A DNA stretch of 22,371 nt from GCA-003244245 sp036501085 (lineage in GTDB: Bacteria; Actinomycetota; Actinomycetes; Mycobacteriales; Pseudonocardiaceae), in the NCBI GenBank assembly GCA_036501085.1, contig DASYAZ010000145.1:1-22371 (forward strand), written 5' to 3'. The position numbers and the translations under genes were made by a program. Positions 6,480-14,562 of this stretch are shown here, in pieces (position 1 is the stretch's first letter; every line of letters begins with the position of its first letter). A model generated the notes under the pieces. That model was not told the DNA's origin. It searched no databases and saw only the letters and a program-made list of their open reading frames with translations.

Positions 6480-7274
6480 GTGCCATGTCCCAGTGCGACA
6501 TTGACCGTGTGGGCCTCGGCCTGGCTGCACGGCTCCGCCGCTCCCGACGCAGTGATCGACGGCCTGCACACCTGGGCGGGTCTCCACGAAGTCGTGGCCG
6601 CTGACGAGGCCACCGCACAGCAACTCGAGCTACCCGCCCCCGGCGAGGATCCGACCTCGGTGGTCGGTTTGCTTGCCGCGGCCCGGCGGGCCGGGGCCGG
6701 TTCCGGCCAGCTGCTGTTACCGGTACCCGGCGACGTGCGGGGCCTGCCACCAGCAGGTTCGCTGGCGACGTCGGCCCTGGGCAACGGCGAGGTCGCCGTG
6801 TTCACCGGCGCCGAGCTGGCCACCGTGCCGGAGCCGGTCGCCGAGGGCGTGCTGCGCTGGACGGTGTTCGCCGGCGATCCGCTGCCACCAGCCCCGGAGC
6901 CGGCCCTGGCTGATGCCGAGCATGGTCTGCGCGGTGCGGTCCGCCAGGCCGCGACCACCCTGATCGAGCTCGACGTCGCCCGGCACCGTCCCGGTGTCCG
7001 GGCGGAGATCGCCGACGCCCTGGAGCACCGGATCCGCCCGCCGTGGCCCGAGGGCACCCCTCCGCGGGCGCTGCGGGTGCTCGAGCAGGCAGACGAGGTG
7101 GAGGCCATCCTGCGCGTGGCGGACAGCGACGACCTCGGCGGCGCGCTCTCCGCGTCAGTGGCGGCGGCTCGTTCCGCGGCGCTGCGACCGCTGTTCACCG
7201 CGGTCCGGGAAGCCCGGCGCTCCGCGGTCGCCGAGGCGGTGCGGGCGCTGACCCCGCGCGCGGGCCGCCGTTGA
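6480..7274 (+). CDS. Conserved actinobacterial protein of unknown function (Rv1486c-type)
   Basis: A 264-residue soluble protein with no signal peptide or membrane segment. It begins with LTVWASAWLHGSAAPDAVID and contains QLLLPVPGDVRGLPP, then HGLRGAVRQAATTLIELDVA and PPRALRVLEQADEVEAIL. I recognise this pattern from the hypothetical protein located between hemH and nfeD in M. tuberculosis (Rv1486c). The C-terminal half is helical and Ala/Arg-rich. No catalytic motif is evident and no function is known to me. GTG 6480 is the first usable start; a leaderless transcript is likely because no ribosome binding site precedes it. It converges on the ferrochelatase gene with only 3 bases between stops. 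Confidence 0.8.
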   Translation: MPCPSATLTVWASAWLHGSAAPDAVIDGLHTWAGLHEVVAADEATAQQLELPAPGEDPTSVVGLLAAARRAGAGSGQLLLPVPGDVRGLPPAGSLATSALGNGEVAVFTGAELATVPEPVAEGVLRWTVFAGDPLPPAPEPALADAEHGLRGAVRQAATTLIELDVARHRPGVRAEIADALEHRIRPPWPEGTPPRALRVLEQADEVEAILRVADSDDLGGALSASVAAARSAALRPLFTAVREARRSAVAEAVRALTPRAGRR

Positions 7275-7277
7275 GCG

Positions 7278-8300
7278 TTAACGCACCCGTTCGCAGCATC
7301 CCACCGCGCAGGGAGACCCGTTGACGCCCTGACCGGCTGCCGGTACCTGCGAGCACCGGCGGGCGGGCACACCGCGTACCTGCTCGGCGACGAGCTCCGT
7401 CACCATCTCGGCGAAGCGCGGGTCGGTACCCGGAGTCGCTGCGCGCACGAAGGTCATCCCGAGCGTGGCCGCGCGCTGCCGCGCTTCGTGATCGAGATCC
7501 CAGACGACCTCGAGGTGGTCGGAGACGAACCCGATGGGTACCACGACGACACCGGGCTCCCCGCGGGCGTGCAGGGTGTCCAGGTGATCGGTGATGTCAG
7601 GTTCTAGCCAGGGCACCTGCGGGGGGCCGGAGCGGGACTGCCACACGAGGTCGTGGCTCGCTACCCCGGCCGCCCCGGCAACCAGCCGGGCCGCCACGCC
7701 GACCTGCCGGGAGTATCGGTGACCGCCCTGCTCGACGAGCCCGGCGGCGGCATCCGCCGCCAGCGGGACGGAATGCGCGGTGAACAGCACCCGAGCCTCG
7801 TGACCGGCCTGCTCGCGAGCCGTGCGGAGCGCGCCGGCGCACGCCTGGATGAACAGCGGATGGTCGAAGAAGTGCCTCAGCTTGATCAGCTCCGGGGCCG
7901 CCGATCCGGCGGCGTACCGGGCCCGAGCGATGTCCTCGTGGTACTGCCGGCAACCCGAGTACCCGCCCCAGGCCGAGGTGGCGAAGACCAGCGCGCGGCG
8001 TATCCCGTCGCCGGCCATGGTGGCGACGGTGTCCTCCACCAGGGGGTGCCAGTTGCGGTTACCGAAGTAGACCGGCAGGTCGAGCCCGGCGTCAGCGAGT
8101 GCCCGCTCGATCGCGCTGATCAAGGAGCGGTTGCACTGGTTGATCGGCGACACTCCCCCGAAATGCAGGTAGTGCTGCGCGACCTCGTCCAGCCGCTGCG
8201 CTGGCACATCCCGCCCGCGCGTGACGTTCTCCAGGAACGGGCGTACCTCGCTGGGCCCCTCCGGCCCTCCGAAGGACAGCAGCAGCAGCGCGTCGATCAT
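7278..8300 (-). CDS. hemH: Ferrochelatase (coproporphyrin ferrochelatase-type, [2Fe-2S])
   Basis: A 340-residue enzyme inserting Fe2+ into a porphyrin, in actinobacteria coproporphyrin III, to give coproheme. N-terminal LLLLSFGGPEGPSEVRPFL and HFGGVSPINQCNR are family signatures. The catalytic His176 lies in LFTAHSVP and the acidic partner Glu264 in GFVSDHLEVVWDLD. Cys117 (in WGGYSGCRQYHEDI) and a C-terminal cluster (Cys331, Cys335, Cys336 in PCAVGCC, plus Cys316) are the ligand pattern expected for the [2Fe-2S] cluster of actinobacterial ferrochelatases; exact ligand assignment is inference. The ATG at 8300 lies 5 bases after the inhA stop, with its ribosome binding site (AGTAGG) in the end of inhA, so it is in the fabG-inhA-hemH operon. 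It may also be called cpfC. Confidence 0.95.
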   Translation of the reverse strand: MIDALLLLSFGGPEGPSEVRPFLENVTRGRDVPAQRLDEVAQHYLHFGGVSPINQCNRSLISAIERALADAGLDLPVYFGNRNWHPLVEDTVATMAGDGIRRALVFATSAWGGYSGCRQYHEDIARARYAAGSAAPELIKLRHFFDHPLFIQACAGALRTAREQAGHEARVLFTAHSVPLAADAAAGLVEQGGHRYSRQVGVAARLVAGAAGVASHDLVWQSRSGPPQVPWLEPDITDHLDTLHARGEPGVVVVPIGFVSDHLEVVWDLDHEARQRAATLGMTFVRAATPGTDPRFAEMVTELVAEQVRGVPARRCSQVPAAGQGVNGSPCAVGCCERVR

Positions 8301-8305
8301 GCCTA

Positions 8306-9073
8306 CTAGACGCCGATTGCGTGGAAGCCGCCGTCAGCCCACACCATCGAGCCGGTCGTGGCCGGCAGCCAGTCGGACAGCAGCGCGCAGACCGTCCGGG
8401 CCACCGGAGTCGGATCATCGATATCCCAGCCCAGCGGAGCGCGACCGTCCCAGGCGCTCTCGAACGCGGCGAACCCGGGGATGGACTTGGCAGCCAGGGT
8501 GCGCACCGGTCCGGACGCCACCAGGTTGACCCGGATCCCGTCCGGGCCGAGGTCGCGGGCCAGGTACCGGCACACCGACTCCAGCGCCGATTTCGCGACC
8601 CCCATCCAGTCATAGCCCGGCCAGGCCTGCCGGTTGTCGAAATCCATCCCGACGATCGAGGCGCCCCGGCCCAGCAGCGGCAGGCACGACATTGCCAGCG
8701 ACTTGAACGAGTACGCCGAGACCTGCAATGCCGTGGCTACGTCGGCCCACGGCGCGCTCAGGAACCCCCCTCCCAGGCAGGAAGCCGGAGCGAAACCGAT
8801 GGAATGCAGCACCCCGTCCAGCCCGTCGACGTGCTCACCCACCCGGGCGGCCAGCGTGTCCAGCTGACCCTGATCCGCCACATCGAGCTCCAGTACCGGC
8901 GCAGGGGCAGGCAAGCGCTGGGCGATCCGTTCCACCAGGCGCAACCGGCCGTACCCGGTGAGCACGACCTCAGCGCCCTGCTCCTGCGCTACCCGGGCCG
9001 CGTGAAACGCGATCGAGGCATCGGTGATCACACCGGTGATCAGCAACCGCTTACCCTCGAGCAGACCCGCCAC
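8306..9073 (-). CDS. inhA: Enoyl-[acyl-carrier-protein] reductase (NADH), InhA/FabI type
   Basis: A 255-residue short-chain dehydrogenase-fold enzyme that reduces the trans-2 double bond of enoyl-ACP in type II fatty-acid synthesis. It begins MAGLLEGKRLLITGVITDAS, very like InhA, with the modified glycine-rich NAD-binding turn GVITDASIAF. The catalytic pair Tyr154 and Lys161 sits in YDWMGVAKSALES, the Tyr-x6-Lys spacing of enoyl reductases rather than Tyr-x3-Lys. HSIGF (Ser91) corresponds to the InhA Ser94 region of the isoniazid-NAD site. GTG 9073 is chosen because GGAGGG stands 7 bases upstream; a GTG at 9097 would add 8 non-conserved residues. It lies 61 bases downstream of fabG and 5 bases upstream of hemH. 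In an organism without long mycolates it would serve ordinary fatty-acid elongation. Confidence 0.94.
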   Translation of the reverse strand: MAGLLEGKRLLITGVITDASIAFHAARVAQEQGAEVVLTGYGRLRLVERIAQRLPAPAPVLELDVADQGQLDTLAARVGEHVDGLDGVLHSIGFAPASCLGGGFLSAPWADVATALQVSAYSFKSLAMSCLPLLGRGASIVGMDFDNRQAWPGYDWMGVAKSALESVCRYLARDLGPDGIRVNLVASGPVRTLAAKSIPGFAAFESAWDGRAPLGWDIDDPTPVARTVCALLSDWLPATTGSMVWADGGFHAIGV

Positions 9074-9134
9074 CTGTGCTCCCTCCGCGCCGTTCACGTC
9101 CCTCGGTTACACCCGCCGGTCACGCCCACGCCGG

Positions 9135-9839
9135 CTAATGGCCCATCCCCGCGCCCCCGTCCACCGGCAGCACCGCCCCGGTGATGTACCCGGCCGCGTC
9201 GGAGGCAAGGAAGGTCACCACCGCTGCAACCTCGTCGGGGGTGGCTTGCCTGCGCAGGGGGATCGAACCCAGGATCTCGTCCCGGCGGGCCGGGCTGATG
9301 TCGGCTGTCATCTCAGTCGCGACGTACCCGGGTGCGACCACATTGGCGGTGATCGAGCGGGAACCCAGCTCACGTGCGATGGACCGGGCGATGCCGACCA
9401 GCCCCGCCTTACTCGCGGCATAGTTCACCTGGCCGGGCGCGCCCGAGAGCGCCACGACCGAGGAGATGAACACCATCCGGCCCCAGCGGGCCCGCAGCAT
9501 GCTCTTGGCGGCCCGTTTGGCCACCCGGTACGCGCCGGTGAGGTTGGTGTCCAGCACCCGGGAGAACTGCTCCTCGGTCATCCGGAGCAGCAACGTGTCG
9601 TCGGTGATGCCGGCGTTGGAGACGAGTACCTCGATCGGACCGTGCGCCTGCTCCGCGGCGGCGAAGGCAGCCTCCACGGCCGCCCCGTCGGTGACGTCGC
9701 AACGAACTCCGAGCACATCCTCGGGCACACCGGATCCACGGTGCGTCACAGCGACACGATCCCCCTGCTTGGCGAAGGAATGAGCGATGGCCAACCCGAT
9801 GCCACGGTTGCCGCCAGTAACGAGGACCGAACGAGCCAT
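9135..9839 (-). CDS. fabG: 3-oxoacyl-[acyl-carrier-protein] reductase, FabG1/MabA type
   Basis: A 234-residue NADPH-dependent SDR that reduces beta-ketoacyl-ACP in type II fatty-acid synthesis. It has the TGGNRGIGLAIA cofactor motif at residues 8-19, THRGSG after the second strand (NADP preference), the VSNAGI segment near 73-78, Asn99, catalytic Ser127, Tyr140 and Lys144 (NYAASKAG), and VAPGY. The C-terminus PVDGGAGMGH closely resembles mycobacterial FabG1. ATG 9839 follows GGAAGG by 7 bases; the longer frame upstream is not family-like. It is the first gene of the fabG-inhA-hemH string, 96 bases after the VWA gene's stop, so a promoter may lie in 9840-9935. Confidence 0.94.
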   Translation of the reverse strand: MARSVLVTGGNRGIGLAIAHSFAKQGDRVAVTHRGSGVPEDVLGVRCDVTDGAAVEAAFAAAEQAHGPIEVLVSNAGITDDTLLLRMTEEQFSRVLDTNLTGAYRVAKRAAKSMLRARWGRMVFISSVVALSGAPGQVNYAASKAGLVGIARSIARELGSRSITANVVAPGYVATEMTADISPARRDEILGSIPLRRQATPDEVAAVVTFLASDAAGYITGAVLPVDGGAGMGH

Positions 9840-9935
9840 GAGCGCACCTTCCGACCGCAGGGCAGTGTCTGACTTGGTCAGCCTTGCGGCGACGGTACCC
9901 GACGGGATGGCATGGCCGGGACGCACACTGGCAGC

Positions 9936-10919
9936 TCAGGGCAATCTCTGCCCGATGACCAACGCGCAACCGGCGGCGAGGATCGCCGCCAGGGTTCCCG
10001 CGATCAGCCACTGCTTGCTGGCGTCGGCGCGCTTGGTCTCGTAGCCGATCTGCTCACCCAGGGTATTGACGACGTTGCCGAGCTGCCCGGCGCTGGTCGC
10101 GTCGTAGAACTGGCCGCCGGACAGCTCCGCAATCCTGCGGATCGACTCGTCATCGGCGGGTACCGGCTGGCGCTCACCGTTGATCTCCACCTGGCCGTAT
10201 GCGGTACCGAAGGAGATCGCCGAGATCGGGATCTTGGCCGCGCCGGCGGCGCGCGCGGCGGTGAACGCGCCACGCGGGTCGTCGCCGTCAGGCGTGGGCA
10301 CCGTCTGCTTGCCGTCGGTGAGCAGCACGATCCGTGCCGGTGGCGGTCCCTGCACATCCGTGATCACGGCGCTGAACGCCGAGATCGAGGACAGCGCGGC
10401 GAAGATCGCCTCGCCGGTGCCGGTGGCTTCGGCCAGCTTGAGATTGCCGATGGCGCGGACCAGGGATGCGCGCTCGGTGGTCGGTGACACCAGCACGGTG
10501 GCCGAGCCGGCGAAGGAAACCAGGCCCAGGTTCACGCCCGGGGTGAGGTCGTGGGCGAACCTCGTCGCCTCTCGCTGCGCCGCCGCGATCCGGCTCGGCA
10601 CGATATCGGTGGCCCGCATGGACAGTGAGACGTCGACCACCAGCATCACCGTGGCCCGGTTACGCGGTACCTTCCGCTCGGCGGTGGGCCCGGCCAACGC
10701 GACGGTGAACAGCACCAGGGCGGCGAGCAGCAGCGCCGCCGGCACATGGCGCACCCAGCCCTGGCTCTTGGGCGCGACCCGTTCCAGCATGGCCAGGTTG
10801 GCAAACCGCAACACCTGCCGGCGCCGCCGCCGCTGCATCCACACGTAGCCGGCCGCCAGCCCCGCGACCACCACGAGCAGCAGGAACCACCACGGGCTGG
10901 TGAAACCGGACAGGCTCAC
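9936..10919 (-). CDS. VWA-domain (von Willebrand factor A) membrane protein, BatA-like (Rv1481-type)
   Basis: A 327-residue membrane-anchored protein. Membrane segments lie at about residues 10-27, 60-77 and 302-322, enclosing a VWA domain. The metal-ion-dependent adhesion site is intact (VVDVSLSM, Asp96-x-Ser98-x-Ser100). Further family segments are GVNLGLVSFAGSATVLVSPT, TGTGEAIFAAL, RIVLLTDGKQT and ISFGTAYGQVEING. It is expected to bind protein partners on the outer membrane face as a MoxR-system component. GTG 10919 is chosen because it overlaps the DUF58 stop (GTGA) and is preceded by a G-run; the longer frame adds 21 residues unlike the family. This is the third gene of the moxR-DUF58-VWA operon. 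Confidence 0.92.
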   Translation of the reverse strand: MSLSGFTSPWWFLLLVVVAGLAAGYVWMQRRRRRQVLRFANLAMLERVAPKSQGWVRHVPAALLLAALVLFTVALAGPTAERKVPRNRATVMLVVDVSLSMRATDIVPSRIAAAQREATRFAHDLTPGVNLGLVSFAGSATVLVSPTTERASLVRAIGNLKLAEATGTGEAIFAALSSISAFSAVITDVQGPPPARIVLLTDGKQTVPTPDGDDPRGAFTAARAAGAAKIPISAISFGTAYGQVEINGERQPVPADDESIRRIAELSGGQFYDATSAGQLGNVVNTLGEQIGYETKRADASKQWLIAGTLAAILAAGCALVIGQRLP

Positions 10920-11878
10920 CTGAACCCCCCAGACCAGTGCCGCTTGCGGGTGACCGCGAAACGCACAATGTCGGACACCCAATCAGAGTCGGTACGCAGG
11001 GTCAGCTGCGCGGCACCGCATCGCCGCAGGGTGGCGGCCACCTCGTCGCGATGCGCGGCGGCGGCCGCAGCGAACTCGCGGCGCAGCAGTGGCGTGGTCA
11101 CCACTTCCTTCTGCCGACCGGTCTCCGGATCCGCGAGCACCACGGTGCCCATATCGGGTAGTTCCAGGTCCCGCGGGTCGAGTACCTCGATCGCGACCAG
11201 GTCGTGCCGGGCCGACAGCCCGCGTAGCGGCCGCTCCCAGTCGAAGACCTCTCCCGAGCGTGGGCCGAGAAAGTCTGAGATCACGGTGACCAGCCCGCGC
11301 CGGCGCGGTGGGCGGCGTAGCTGCTCCAGCGTCGCGGCCAGATCACCACGGATACCCTCGGCGGCACGCGGGAGCTCCGCGATCCGGCGGATCATCCCGC
11401 GAGCATGCGGCGTCCCACCGCGAGCCGGTATCCGCAGCACTTGCGCGCCGGTGCTGACCACCGCGCCGATCCGGTTCCCACCGCCCCTGGTCAGGTGCGT
11501 CACCGCCGCACAGGCAGCTATCGCGAGCTCGCGCTTGTCACAATCGGCGGTACCGAAATCGAGGCTGGCCGAGAGATCAACCGCAAGCCAGGTCTCCAGT
11601 TCCCGGTCCGCGACGGTGTCCCGGATGTGCGGTTCGGTGGTACGCGCGGTGACCGCCCAATCCATCCGGCGGACATCATCACCTGGCTGGTAGCGCCGTG
11701 CCTCCCCCGGTTCGGTGCCCGGTCCCGGCACCAGCCCGAGATGGTTGCCCTGCAGCAACCCGTCCAGCCGGCGCCGTACCGTCAGCTCCAGCCCGCGCAG
11801 CCCGGCTTCGATGCGCCCATCGCGCAAGGTGGGCGGCGCCCACTGATGCCGCTCACCCCGCTCGTTCTGCGCCGTCAC
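10916..11878 (-). CDS. DUF58 domain protein (Rv1480-type, MoxR partner)
   Basis: A 320-residue cytoplasmic protein. The DUF58 core motif YQPGDDVRRMDW sits at residues 63-74, followed by TARTTEPHIRD. A VWA-like strand LAVDLSASLDFG (Asp101-x-Ser-x-Ser) lies downstream, then VTVISDFLG, a typical second VWA element. DUF58 proteins are encoded with MoxR ATPases and VWA proteins and are thought to act as adaptor or substrate-binding components. The start GTG 11878 lies 14 bases after the moxR stop, and the stop overlaps the VWA start by 4 bases, so all three are co-transcribed and the last two translationally coupled. Confidence 0.91.
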   Translation of the reverse strand: MTAQNERGERHQWAPPTLRDGRIEAGLRGLELTVRRRLDGLLQGNHLGLVPGPGTEPGEARRYQPGDDVRRMDWAVTARTTEPHIRDTVADRELETWLAVDLSASLDFGTADCDKRELAIAACAAVTHLTRGGGNRIGAVVSTGAQVLRIPARGGTPHARGMIRRIAELPRAAEGIRGDLAATLEQLRRPPRRRGLVTVISDFLGPRSGEVFDWERPLRGLSARHDLVAIEVLDPRDLELPDMGTVVLADPETGRQKEVVTTPLLRREFAAAAAAHRDEVAATLRRCGAAQLTLRTDSDWVSDIVRFAVTRKRHWSGGFR

Positions 11879-11892
11879 CAGGCCACCCGCCC

Positions 11893-12996
11893 TCAGGCCT
11901 GCCCTGCCACCCCGGCAGGCGCGCCCGGATCGCCCAAGACCGGACCCCCGCTGTGCGGGCGGGCGGAGACCTGCGGCAACGGCACGGTCTGCAGTACCCG
12001 GGTCACGATGTGCTCCACTGGGACACCGTCGGCCAGCGCGTCATAGGACAGCACCAGCCGGTGCCGCAGCACATCAGCGGAGATGTCGATGATGTCCTGT
12101 GGCAGCACGTAGTCCCGGCCGCGGATCAGTGCCAATGCGCGGGCTGCGGCGACGATGCCCAGGCTGGCCCGCGGAGAGGCGCCGTAGGCGACCCACCCGG
12201 CGACATCGGACAGACCATGCTCGGCGGGAATCCTGGTCGCCAGCACCAGCCTTACCACATAATCGATCAAGGCGTGGTGCACGAACACCTGGGCGGCGAC
12301 TTCCTGCAGCCGGACCAACTCGGCCGGGTTCAGTACCCCGTGCGGCTCCGGGGGGTGCACACCCATCCGGTAGACGATCTCCCGCTCCTCCTCCACCGAG
12401 GGATACTCCACCTGGATCTTGAACAGGAACCTGTCGCGCTGCGCCTCGGGCAGCGGGTAGACACCTTCGTTCTCGATCGGGTTCTGGGTGGCCAGCACCA
12501 GGAAGGGCGCGGGCATCGGGTACGTGGTCCCACCGATCGAGACGTGCCGCTCCGCCATCACCTCCAGCAGCGCCGACTGCACCTTGGCCGGGGCCCGGTT
12601 GATCTCGTCCGCGAGCACGAAGTTGGCCATCACCGGACCCAGCTCGACATCGAACTGCTCGCGTCCCTGCCGGTAGATGCGGGTGCCGAGGATATCGGCG
12701 GGCACCAGGTCGGGGGTGAACTGGATACGGGAGAACGTGCCGCCCACCACCTTGGCGATGGTCTCCACCGCCAGGGTCTTGGCCACCCCTGGGACGCCCT
12801 CGAGCAGCAGATGCCCGCGAGCCAGCAGGCCGACGAGCATCCGCTCGACCAGCCGATCCTGGCCCACGATCACCCGCTGCACCTCGAAGACGGTTCGCTC
12901 GATCAGCTGCGCATCCCTCGCCGGGACGGCCGGCCGCCCTGGCTCGCTGGACGGGCCTGGCGGCGATGGGCTCGACCCGACCTCGGCGTCGTTCAC
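11893..12996 (-). CDS. moxR: MoxR-family AAA+ ATPase
   Basis: A 367-residue AAA+ ATPase expected to act as a chaperone maturing or regulating metal-dependent or envelope proteins together with its VWA partners. It carries Walker A GVPGVAKT (67-74), Walker B FVLADEIN (126-133), sensor 1 ATQNP (169-173), and the family stretches EGVYPLPEAQRDRFLFKI and GASPRASLGIVAAARALAL. The first 27 residues are Pro/Ser-rich and probably disordered. GTG 12996 is chosen because GAGGAGG precedes it; the frame extends upstream without conserved residues. A large hairpin at 13137-13190 separates it from ripA, so it probably has its own promoter in 12997-13136. Confidence 0.94.
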   Translation of the reverse strand: MNDAEVGSSPSPPGPSSEPGRPAVPARDAQLIERTVFEVQRVIVGQDRLVERMLVGLLARGHLLLEGVPGVAKTLAVETIAKVVGGTFSRIQFTPDLVPADILGTRIYRQGREQFDVELGPVMANFVLADEINRAPAKVQSALLEVMAERHVSIGGTTYPMPAPFLVLATQNPIENEGVYPLPEAQRDRFLFKIQVEYPSVEEEREIVYRMGVHPPEPHGVLNPAELVRLQEVAAQVFVHHALIDYVVRLVLATRIPAEHGLSDVAGWVAYGASPRASLGIVAAARALALIRGRDYVLPQDIIDISADVLRHRLVLSYDALADGVPVEHIVTRVLQTVPLPQVSARPHSGGPVLGDPGAPAGVAGQA

Positions 12997-13073
12997 AGGT
13001 CCTCCTCGCACGGGGTCCGGTTCGGGCGCGCGCACCCGCCCGGTGGCACGCCACTGACCCAAATGACGACAAG

Positions 13074-13079
13074 AAAATA
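13074..13079 (-). promoter_or_regulatory. Possible -10 box for moxR
   Basis: On the minus strand this reads TATTTT within the only AT-rich patch (13061-13080) between the ripA hairpin and moxR. GGTAACGG lies just upstream, but no good -35 is evident. Position fits a moxR promoter; the assignment is by pattern only. Confidence 0.25.
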
Positions 13080-13136
13080 CCGTTACCGGGCCCAGCCCGA
13101 CCCAACCGCTGGTCCAGTGTGGCCGGTGTGAAGGTC

Positions 13137-13190
13137 GATGGTTCTGCTAGGGCCGCCAACCCCCCGGTTGGGGGCCCTAGCAGAACCATC
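13137..13190. terminator. Long near-perfect hairpin between ripA and moxR (bidirectional terminator-like)
   Basis: An 18-bp perfect outer stem (13137-13154 with 13173-13190) contains the core GTTCTGCTAGGGCC. A single G/G mismatch follows, then an inner 6-bp stem (CCAACC 13156-13161 with GGTTGG 13166-13171) and a CCCC loop. It starts 22 bases beyond the ripA stop in the direction of ripA transcription. No T-run flanks it. The simplest reading is a strong terminator for ripA that insulates moxR; its length and perfection are unusual. Confidence 0.7.
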
Positions 13191-13212
13191 AGCACCCCAC
13201 CCGGTCAGCGAA

Positions 13213-14562
13213 TCAGAGCAGCCGGACGGCGTAGGGCATGATCTCGGTGTAGCGCACTGCCGTCACGCGCACCGCGGCGCCGGAGTAGGGAGCTTCGATC
13301 ATCTGCTCACCGCCGATGTAGAGCGCGACATGGTGGATATCGCCGGAGGTGCCCCAGAACAGCATGTCGCCGGGTCGCTTCTCGGATAGCGGCACCTTGC
13401 GGCCGGCGTTGTACTGGAAACCGCTGTAGTGCGGCAACGAGTAACCCAGCGCCCGCGAGAACGCGTAGATCATCAGACCGGAGCAGTCGAATCCGATTTT
13501 GCGGAAGTCGCCGTAGGTGTCGGCGACACCACCGTCCCGAACGCCGACGGTGGGTCCTATCGAGTTCCCACCGCCCCACGAGTAGCGGACGCCCAGTTGA
13601 GCCATCGCCCGGTTGATGACGGACTGCACGCCTCCGGATGCGACGCGGGACCCACCCGTGGTGGCCCGGCTGCTCACCGCCGCACGGCGCTCCGCTGCTG
13701 CGGCCGCCGCGGCCGCCGCGGCAGTGGCAGCCGCTTGCTCACGATCACGCTCTGCGCGCCATTCCTCGTAGCGCTGTCGCTGCCCCCGCAGTCCCGCTAC
13801 CGAGTTCTGGGCCTCGTAAAGCTGGCGCTCAAGATCGGTCTTGTGGTCCTGCAGGGCCCTGGTCTTCGCCGCCTCGTCAGCCTCCGTGGCAACGGCATCC
13901 CGGAACGCGCCATCGAGCGCGATCTTGGCGTCGCCCGCGGCCTTCTGGGCGACCTGTGCTGCGGCGAGAGCCGCCCTGGCCTGGGAATCCTTGTTGGCGG
14001 CCTGGACACTGGCCCGCCGCATGTTGTCCACCGCGTGCAACTGGGCCCCTCCCACCGCATCGAGCAACTCAGCCCGGGCGAGGAGGTCCTTGGGGCTCTT
14101 CGAGCCGAGGAAAGCCGAGATCGATCCCACCACGGTTCCCTGCCGGAAACTGGCCGCAGCGAACTCGTCGATATTGCGATGGGCCACCGCGATCTGCGCA
14201 TCGGCCGCGTTGGCCTCCGTCCTGGCGTTGTTCGCGGACAGCGTCGCGGCAGCGGCCGCGGAGTCCGCCGCCTGCTGGATGACCAGTGCCTTGTTGGCCT
14301 GCTCGTGCTTGAGCTCGACCTGAGCCTGCAGGGCATCCAGGGCAGCACCGGCCTGGGCAACCTGGTTGGCCAGCTGGCCAACCCTGGACGCGGTGGCATT
14401 GACCCGATTCTGGCCGGATTTGATGGTGTCGTCGCTGGGGTTGGGCGGCGGCGGCGGTACCGCCGCGTGGCCGATATCAGGTTGCCCCACCGTCACCAGT
14501 ACCGCGAGCAAAGCCACGATCAACGCACGGCCGGCGAGGTGACGCCGAGTCCGGACGTTCAC
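13213..14562 (-). CDS. ripA: Secreted NlpC/P60 peptidoglycan endopeptidase, RipA-like
   Basis: A 449-residue cell-wall hydrolase expected to cut the stem peptide between D-Glu and meso-diaminopimelate during cell separation. Residues 1-34 are a signal peptide (RTRR, hydrophobic core ALIVALLAVLVTV, cleavage near GHA-AV), followed by a Pro run. Residues about 45-290 are an Ala/Gln-rich coiled coil ending in a poly-Ala stretch; in RipA such a region holds the active site in check. The NlpC/P60 domain (about 310-449) has GVRYSWGGG, catalytic Cys in FDCSGLMIYAF (about 359), His in GDIHHVALYIGG (about 410) and MIEAPYSG. GTG 14562 is chosen because AAAGGAG is 6 bases upstream and the signal peptide then starts correctly. 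The gene symbol is by synteny and architecture. Confidence 0.92.
   Translation of the reverse strand: MNVRTRRHLAGRALIVALLAVLVTVGQPDIGHAAVPPPPPNPSDDTIKSGQNRVNATASRVGQLANQVAQAGAALDALQAQVELKHEQANKALVIQQAADSAAAAATLSANNARTEANAADAQIAVAHRNIDEFAAASFRQGTVVGSISAFLGSKSPKDLLARAELLDAVGGAQLHAVDNMRRASVQAANKDSQARAALAAAQVAQKAAGDAKIALDGAFRDAVATEADEAAKTRALQDHKTDLERQLYEAQNSVAGLRGQRQRYEEWRAERDREQAAATAAAAAAAAAAERRAAVSSRATTGGSRVASGGVQSVINRAMAQLGVRYSWGGGNSIGPTVGVRDGGVADTYGDFRKIGFDCSGLMIYAFSRALGYSLPHYSGFQYNAGRKVPLSEKRPGDMLFWGTSGDIHHVALYIGGEQMIEAPYSGAAVRVTAVRYTEIMPYAVRLL

Noticed and set aside
9840..9935. Promoter boxes for fabG-inhA-hemH
   Set aside because: A promoter is likely in this 96-base gap, but no -35/-10 pair with acceptable spacing could be assigned.
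11698..13131. Long plus-strand open frame of 477 codons opposite moxR/DUF58
   Set aside because: It is antisense to clearly conserved genes, its translation is His/Arg/Gln-rich and unlike any family, and no ribosome binding site is seen. Long antisense frames are expected at this GC content.
13690..13735. GC-rich trinucleotide repeat tract inside ripA
   Set aside because: It simply encodes the poly-Ala end of the coiled coil; not an independent repeat element.
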